A stretch of DNA of 64,000 bases from Ethanoligenens harbinense YUAN-3 (lineage in GTDB: Bacteria; Bacillota; Clostridia; Oscillospirales; Ethanoligenentaceae): NCBI RefSeq assembly GCF_000178115.2, contig NC_014828.1:1705310-1769309 (forward strand), read 5' to 3'. The notes beneath the pieces are model-generated. The model worked only from the letters and a program-made list of their open reading frames with translations. It was not told the DNA's origin and did not search any database. Shown here in pieces: positions 59,383-64,000 of this stretch (within the stretch, counting starts at the first letter, position 1; each line of letters opens with the position of its first letter). The position numbers and the translations under genes are program-made.

Positions 59383-60762
59383 ATGGAAAGCGAAAAAATC
59401 AGCTTTCGGGAACGCTTCGGCTACGGCGTGGGCGATTGGGCCCACAATCTCGGATATGCCTCGTTTGGGTGGTTCATTGTCATCTACTACACGCAGGTGC
59501 TGAAGATCAGCGCGGCGGCCGCGGCAGTGGTCACGCTGGTGGCCATGTTCGTAGGCGGGCTGGCCGACGTGGCCGCCGGCATCGCGGTGGATAAGACCCA
59601 GACCCGCTACGGCAAGGCGCGACCGTGGATTTTGCGCATGATGGTGCCGTATGCCGTTTTTCTGGCGCTGATGTTCTCGGTGCCGGACATCGGCATGACC
59701 TGGAAAATGGTCTGGGCCTTTTCCAGCCTGCTGATCTTTCAGGTCATCTATTCGTTCATCAACTCGCCCTACGGCATTCTCAATTCCCTCATCACGCACA
59801 ATCAGTATGAACGGTCCGTCGTCAACCTGTTCCGCACCTTCCTCGCCTATGGCAGCGGCATCATGGTCAGCTGCGCCACCCCGCTCATTGTCACGTCCTA
59901 CGGCGGCAGCTACGCGGGCTGGAGCCGCACGGGCATTACATACGGTGTTATCGCCGTCGTGCTGTTCCTGATGGTCTTCTTCTGGACCAAGGAGCGCGTG
60001 AACCTGCCGGGCGTGAAGCAGGCCGGCCTGTCGCTGGGCAAATCCATCCGCACGCTGCTGAGGAACGACAACTGGCTGTTCATCGTCATATTCGGCGCGA
60101 TCTTTTTCTTTTTCTATGTCTCCAACTGCTCCACCACCATCCTCTACGTCACCTATGTGGTGGGCGCGCCAACCGGACTGCAGCAGACGCTGAACATCGC
60201 CGTGGCGCTCGGCTTCTACATTCCCATCATGATCGGTACGCTGCTGCTGCCCAAGCTGATTCTCCGCTTCGGCAAGCGCAACCTGTGCATGGCGGGCGTC
60301 GTCATTGTCATGCTCGGCTCCGCCGCCATGCTGGTGCAGCCTTCCAACCTCACGCTGCTGATCGTGGGCAGCATCATCAAAGGATTCGGCATGTCTCCCG
60401 TCATGGGCTGCTACTATGCGATGGCGACCGACACCATCGAATACGGCGAGTGGAAGACCGGCGTGCGCATCGAGGGCCTGACCTACAGCACCTCAAGCTT
60501 CACCGTGAAAGTCGGCAGCGGCCTGGGCACCGCGGCGGTGAGCATTGCACTGGCCGTCAGCGGCTATTCCGCGCAGGCACATACGCAGGTATCCTCCACT
60601 GTGACCGCCATCCAGTTCATGTACCTCGTCCTGCCACTACTCGTGGGCGCACTGATGCTGTTCCTGCTCTCCCGCTACAAGCTGGACAGCGTCTATCAGA
60701 AAGTGGAGCAAGACCTTGCCGAGCGGCACCATAAAGCCGCAACAACCCCCGTAGCAGGCTGA
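59383..60762 (+). CDS. GPH-family sugar:cation symporter
   Basis: Membrane transporter of 459 residues with about 12 helices, of the glycoside-pentoside-hexuronide family (MelB, XylP, UidB type). Marks: RFGYGVGDWAHNLGYASFGWFIVIYYT, GLADVAAGIAVDKTQTRYGKARPWIL with the cation-site Asp, and TDTIEYGEWKTGVRIEGLTYS in the second half. AATCGGAGGAAATT precedes the ATG. No glycosidase gene is adjacent, so the sugar is unknown. It is monocistronic between its own promoter and a terminator. Confidence 0.92.
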   Translation: MESEKISFRERFGYGVGDWAHNLGYASFGWFIVIYYTQVLKISAAAAAVVTLVAMFVGGLADVAAGIAVDKTQTRYGKARPWILRMMVPYAVFLALMFSVPDIGMTWKMVWAFSSLLIFQVIYSFINSPYGILNSLITHNQYERSVVNLFRTFLAYGSGIMVSCATPLIVTSYGGSYAGWSRTGITYGVIAVVLFLMVFFWTKERVNLPGVKQAGLSLGKSIRTLLRNDNWLFIVIFGAIFFFFYVSNCSTTILYVTYVVGAPTGLQQTLNIAVALGFYIPIMIGTLLLPKLILRFGKRNLCMAGVVIVMLGSAAMLVQPSNLTLLIVGSIIKGFGMSPVMGCYYAMATDTIEYGEWKTGVRIEGLTYSTSSFTVKVGSGLGTAAVSIALAVSGYSAQAHTQVSSTVTAIQFMYLVLPLLVGALMLFLLSRYKLDSVYQKVEQDLAERHHKAATTPVAG

Positions 60763-60797
60763 CAGACTTGCTCGCCGGATATCCATTTGCGCGCACA

Positions 60798-60834
60798 AAA
60801 AGCCCGGTACGGTTCAATACCGTACCGGGCTTTT
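60798..60834. terminator. Bidirectional terminator
   Basis: AAAAGCCCGGTACGG, loop TTCAATA, CCGTACCGGGCTTTT: a perfect 15-bp stem between the convergent symporter and dnaJ genes. Confidence 0.95.
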
Positions 60835-60844
60835 CTCTATGCCT

Positions 60845-61996
60845 TTAAAACAGGCCTTTCAGTTTTGCAAAGAAGCTCTTGCGCTTTTCATAATGCGGAC
60901 CGTCTTTGGTCGCGTCGTCAAACTGGCGCAGCAGCGTCTTTTGCTGCTCGGTCAGGTTTTTGGGTACCTCCACCGTCACGCGCACGAACTCGTCGCCCGA
61001 ACCGTAGCGGTTGAGGTTCTTGATACCCTTGCCCCGCAGGCGGAAGGTTTCGCCCGGCTGGGTGCCGGCCGGAATGTGCATATCCACCTTGCCGTCCAGC
61101 GTGGGCACATGGATGTCGCTGCCCAGCACAGCCTGCGCAAATGTGAGCGGCACGTCACAGTATATATCGAACCCACGGCGCTGGAAGATCTTGTGCGCGC
61201 GCACCGAAACAGAGATATTCAAGTCGCCCGGAGGACCTCCGTTGCGGCCGAAATCGCCCTGTCCGCGCAACGTGAGAACCTGCCCGTCGTCAATACCGGC
61301 GGGAATGTCGACCTCCAATTTGCGCGGCTTGCGCACTTGGCCCACGCCGCGGCAGTCCGGGCAGGGGTCTTTGACAATCTTGCCGGTGCCGTGGCAATGC
61401 TCACAGGGGTGGGAAGTGGACATGACGCCGAAGGGTGTACGCTGGCTGACCTTGACGGTGCCGGTGCCGTGGCAATAGGAGCAGGTTTCGGGATGGGTGC
61501 CCGGCTTGGCTCCCGTGCCGCCGCAGGTGGAGCAGGTGACCACGCGTGAGGCCTCCACCTGCTTCTTGGCACCTTTTGCGGCCTCCTCAAAGCTGATGGT
61601 TAAATGGATATGGATATCATTGCCGCGCATGGGGCCGTTGCGCGCACCACCCTGCCCGCCGAATCCGAATATATCGCCCAGATTGGAGAAAATATCGCCG
61701 AAGTCGCCGAAATCAAACCCGCCGCCGTAGGCACCGCCCGGGCCGCCGGCCCCCGGATTGAAGTTCGGGTCCACGCCCGCGTGGCCAAACTGGTCGTAAC
61801 GCGCGCGCTTTTCCGAATCGGAAAGCACTTCGTAGGCCTCATTGACCTCTTTGAACTTTTGCTCTGCCGTTTTGTCCCCCGCATTGAGGTCGGGGTGGTA
61901 CTGTTTTGCCAGACGGCGGTACGCTTTTTTGATCTCATCGTCTGAAGCGCCCTTGGCTACACCCAGCACCTCATAAAAATCGCGTTTGTCGGCCAA
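60845..61996 (-). CDS. dnaJ: Chaperone protein DnaJ
   Basis: Hsp40 co-chaperone of about 383 residues. J-domain [33 protein letters not shown] with HPD; Gly/Phe-rich linker; four CxxCxGxG zinc repeats ([42 protein letters not shown]); C-terminal peptide-binding domains ([21 protein letters not shown]). The TTG start gives the usual ADKRDFYE N-terminus; a GTG four codons upstream (62008) is the alternative. It follows dnaK, 133 bases after it, with no terminator between. Confidence 0.95.
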   Translation of the reverse strand: MADKRDFYEVLGVAKGASDDEIKKAYRRLAKQYHPDLNAGDKTAEQKFKEVNEAYEVLSDSEKRARYDQFGHAGVDPNFNPGAGGPGGAYGGGFDFGDFGDIFSNLGDIFGFGGQGGARNGPMRGNDIHIHLTISFEEAAKGAKKQVEASRVVTCSTCGGTGAKPGTHPETCSYCHGTGTVKVSQRTPFGVMSTSHPCEHCHGTGKIVKDPCPDCRGVGQVRKPRKLEVDIPAGIDDGQVLTLRGQGDFGRNGGPPGDLNISVSVRAHKIFQRRGFDIYCDVPLTFAQAVLGSDIHVPTLDGKVDMHIPAGTQPGETFRLRGKGIKNLNRYGSGDEFVRVTVEVPKNLTEQQKTLLRQFDDATKDGPHYEKRKSFFAKLKGLF

Positions 61997-62141
61997 TCCT
62001 ATCACCACTCACACTGTATTGCAGTTCACGGCGCGAAGCGGCCGCCTGAGCTGCATGGGTTCGATGCGTTCGCTGCCGTTCTGCGGACCGATACGGTTGC
62101 AGGAGAGAGCCGCACCCTCCCCTGCAAACCGCATTGATCGT

Positions 62142-64000
62142 TTATTTGTTTTTGTCGTCGTCGTTCACTTCGTGGAAATCCGCGTCGTGCACATCGGGAC
62201 CCGCGCCGCCGTCTTCGCCTGTGGAACCGGCGCCCGCTTCGGGACCACCCGCTTCGGGGCCGCCCGCTTCCGGACCGCCCTGGCCCGCGTTCTGCGAATA
62301 GATTTTTGCGGTGACTTCATACAGTTGCTTGGAAAGCGCTTCCTGCGCGGCCTTGATGGCCTCCATATCGGTGCCTTTGAGGGCCTCTTTCAGCGCTTTA
62401 GATTTTTCTTCCACGGCGCTCTTATCCTCTGCGGAGACCTTATCGCCCAGATCGGTCAGCGTTTTTTCCGCCTGGAACACGGCTTGGTCGGCGGCATTGC
62501 GGGCATCGACCTCTTCACGGCGCTTTTTGTCTTCTTCGGCAAACTGTTCGGCTTCCTTGACCGCCTTTTCAATGTCGTCCTTGTTCATGTTGGTGCTGGA
62601 CGTGATGGTGATGTCCTGCGATTTACCGGTGCCGCGGTCTTTGGCGGACACATGCACGATGCCGTTGGCGTCAATGTCAAAGGTGACCTCGATCTGCGGC
62701 ACGCCGCGCGGCGCGGCCGGAATGCCGTCCAGATGGAAGACACCGAGCGATTTGTTGTCCTTGGCCATGGGGCGCTCGCCCTGCAGCACATGCACCTCAA
62801 CGGAGGTCTGGCCATCGGCCGCGGTGGAGAACACCTGACTCTTGTTCACCGGGATGGTGGTGTTACGCTCAATGATCTGGGTAAACACACCGCCGAGGGT
62901 CTCGATGCCCAGAGAAAGCGGGGTGACGTCGAGCAGCAACAGGCCCTTGACCTCGCCGCCAAGCACGCCGCCCTGAATAGCCGCGCCGACCGCGACGCAT
63001 TCATCCGGGTTGATGCCTTTAAACGGTTCTTTGCCGGTGAGCTTCTGCACCATTTCCTGCACAGCGGGCACGCGGGTGGAGCCGCCGACCAGCAGAATCT
63101 TATCCAGCGCGCTCGGCTGGAGACCTGCGTCCGACAGCGCCTGTTTGACCGGACCGGCGGTCGCTTCGACCAGTTCGGCGGTCAGCTCGTTGAATTTCGC
63201 ACGGGTGAGCGTCACATCCAGATGTTTCGGGCCGGTGGCGTCCGCCGTGATGAACGGCAGATTGATCTGCGTGCTGGTCACGCCGGAAAGCTCAATCTTC
63301 GCCTTTTCCGCCGCTTCCTTCAAGCGCTGGAGAGCCATCTTGTCGCTGCGCAGGTCGATGCCGTTTTCCTTTTTGAAGCCGTCGGCCAGCCAGTCGATGA
63401 CACGCTGGTCGAAATCGTCGCCGCCCAAGTGGTTGTTGCCGGCCGTGGCGAGCACTTCCTGCACGCCTTCGCCCATCTCAATGATGGAAACATCGAACGT
63501 GCCGCCGCCGAGGTCGTAAACCATGATCTTCTGGTCTTTTTCCTTATCAATGCCATAGGCCAGCGCGGCGGCCGTCGGCTCGTTGATGATGCGCTTAACA
63601 TCCAGACCCGCAATCTTGCCCGCGTCCTTGGTGGCCTGGCGCTGCGCGTCGGTGAAATAGGCCGGCACGGTGATGACCGCTTCGGTCACGGCGCCGCCGA
63701 GATAGGCTTCCGCATCCGCTTTCAGCTTGGCAAGGATCATAGAAGAAATTTCCTGCGGGGTATAGGCCTTGCCGTCGATGTTGACTTTATAATCGCTGCC
63801 CATTTTCCGTTTGATGGAAATGATGGTGCGGTCCGGGTTGGTGATGGCCTGCCGCTTGGCAACCTGCCCGACCATGCGCTCGCCGGTCTTGGAGAACGCC
63901 ACGACGGACGGCGTGGTGCGCGCGCCCTCGGAATTGGCGATGACAACCGGCTCGCCGCCTTCCATCACCGCCACGCAAGAGTTGGTGGTACCCAGATCAA
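62142..64000 (-). CDS. dnaK: Chaperone protein DnaK (start lies beyond the window)
   Basis: Hsp70, about 619 residues visible; only a few residues of the N-terminus are missing, as the frame reads [35 protein letters not shown] to the window edge. The ATPase domain has [34 protein letters not shown] and [16 protein letters not shown]; the substrate domain has [15 protein letters not shown] and [20 protein letters not shown]. The C-terminal tail contains three GGPEA repeats and ends [10 protein letters not shown] rather than EEVD, usual for Firmicutes. dnaJ follows in the same operon. Confidence 0.98.
   Translation of the reverse strand, partial: DLGTTNSCVAVMEGGEPVVIANSEGARTTPSVVAFSKTGERMVGQVAKRQAITNPDRTIISIKRKMGSDYKVNIDGKAYTPQEISSMILAKLKADAEAYLGGAVTEAVITVPAYFTDAQRQATKDAGKIAGLDVKRIINEPTAAALAYGIDKEKDQKIMVYDLGGGTFDVSIIEMGEGVQEVLATAGNNHLGGDDFDQRVIDWLADGFKKENGIDLRSDKMALQRLKEAAEKAKIELSGVTSTQINLPFITADATGPKHLDVTLTRAKFNELTAELVEATAGPVKQALSDAGLQPSALDKILLVGGSTRVPAVQEMVQKLTGKEPFKGINPDECVAVGAAIQGGVLGGEVKGLLLLDVTPLSLGIETLGGVFTQIIERNTTIPVNKSQVFSTAADGQTSVEVHVLQGERPMAKDNKSLGVFHLDGIPAAPRGVPQIEVTFDIDANGIVHVSAKDRGTGKSQDITITSSTNMNKDDIEKAVKEAEQFAEEDKKRREEVDARNAADQAVFQAEKTLTDLGDKVSAEDKSAVEEKSKALKEALKGTDMEAIKAAQEALSKQLYEVTAKIYSQNAGQGGPEAGGPEAGGPEAGAGSTGEDGGAGPDVHDADFHEVNDDDKNK

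Overview
The window looks like chromosome from a GC-rich, spore-forming Firmicute of class Clostridia, probably Oscillospirales (an inference from gene content). The evidence is a PolC-type DNA polymerase III, the order rpsB-tsf-pyrH-frr-uppS-cdsA-dxr-rseP-ispG-polC, the sporulation genes spoIIGA-sigE-sigG-ylmC, strong AGGAGG ribosome binding sites and TTGACA/TATAAT promoters. I saw no rRNA, tRNA, CRISPR array or insertion sequence.

Layout. 1-7100: metal uptake. An orphan FecE/BtuD-type ATPase with a possible permease remnant is followed by a molybdate locus: mop (68-residue molbindin), a one-component regulator with a molybdate-binding-like domain, and modABC with a short ModC that has no TOBE domain. 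7100-14200: housekeeping and stress genes, including an unrecognised conserved-looking protein, an MBL-fold hydrolase, a glyoxalase-family protein, FabV-type enoyl-CoA reductase, a nitroreductase, an Rrf2 regulator and a secreted coiled-coil/lysozyme-like cell-wall enzyme whose promoter carries WalR-like boxes. 14500-29660: a compact, one-directional phage-derived cluster of about 15 kb. It encodes packaging, portal, scaffold, capsid, connectors, tail tube, frameshifted tail chaperone, a very short tape measure, Dit, Tal, fibre, GH25 lysin, holin and a papain-like peptidase. It has no integrase, transposase, repressor or replication gene.

29700-42200: orphan UreE, cdaA-cdaR (c-di-AMP synthesis and control), a COG2509-type FAD protein, UDP-GlcNAc 2-epimerase, a divergent pair of membrane proteins, a polyamine operon (speD-speE-speB), a second nitroreductase and a diguanylate cyclase. 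42700-55750 (minus strand): DNA replication, isoprenoid and phospholipid synthesis, and translation genes. 55900-59060: sporulation sigma-factor block. 59380-64000: GPH-family symporter, then dnaJ and dnaK, with dnaK cut by the window end.

The most unusual items are the gene-transfer-agent-like phage cluster, a prfB-like CUU-UGA +1 frameshift site that joins the two tail-chaperone halves (the second half has no start codon of its own), WalR-like boxes over the cell-wall hydrolase promoter, and a terminator hairpin placed between the rpsB promoter and its start codon.
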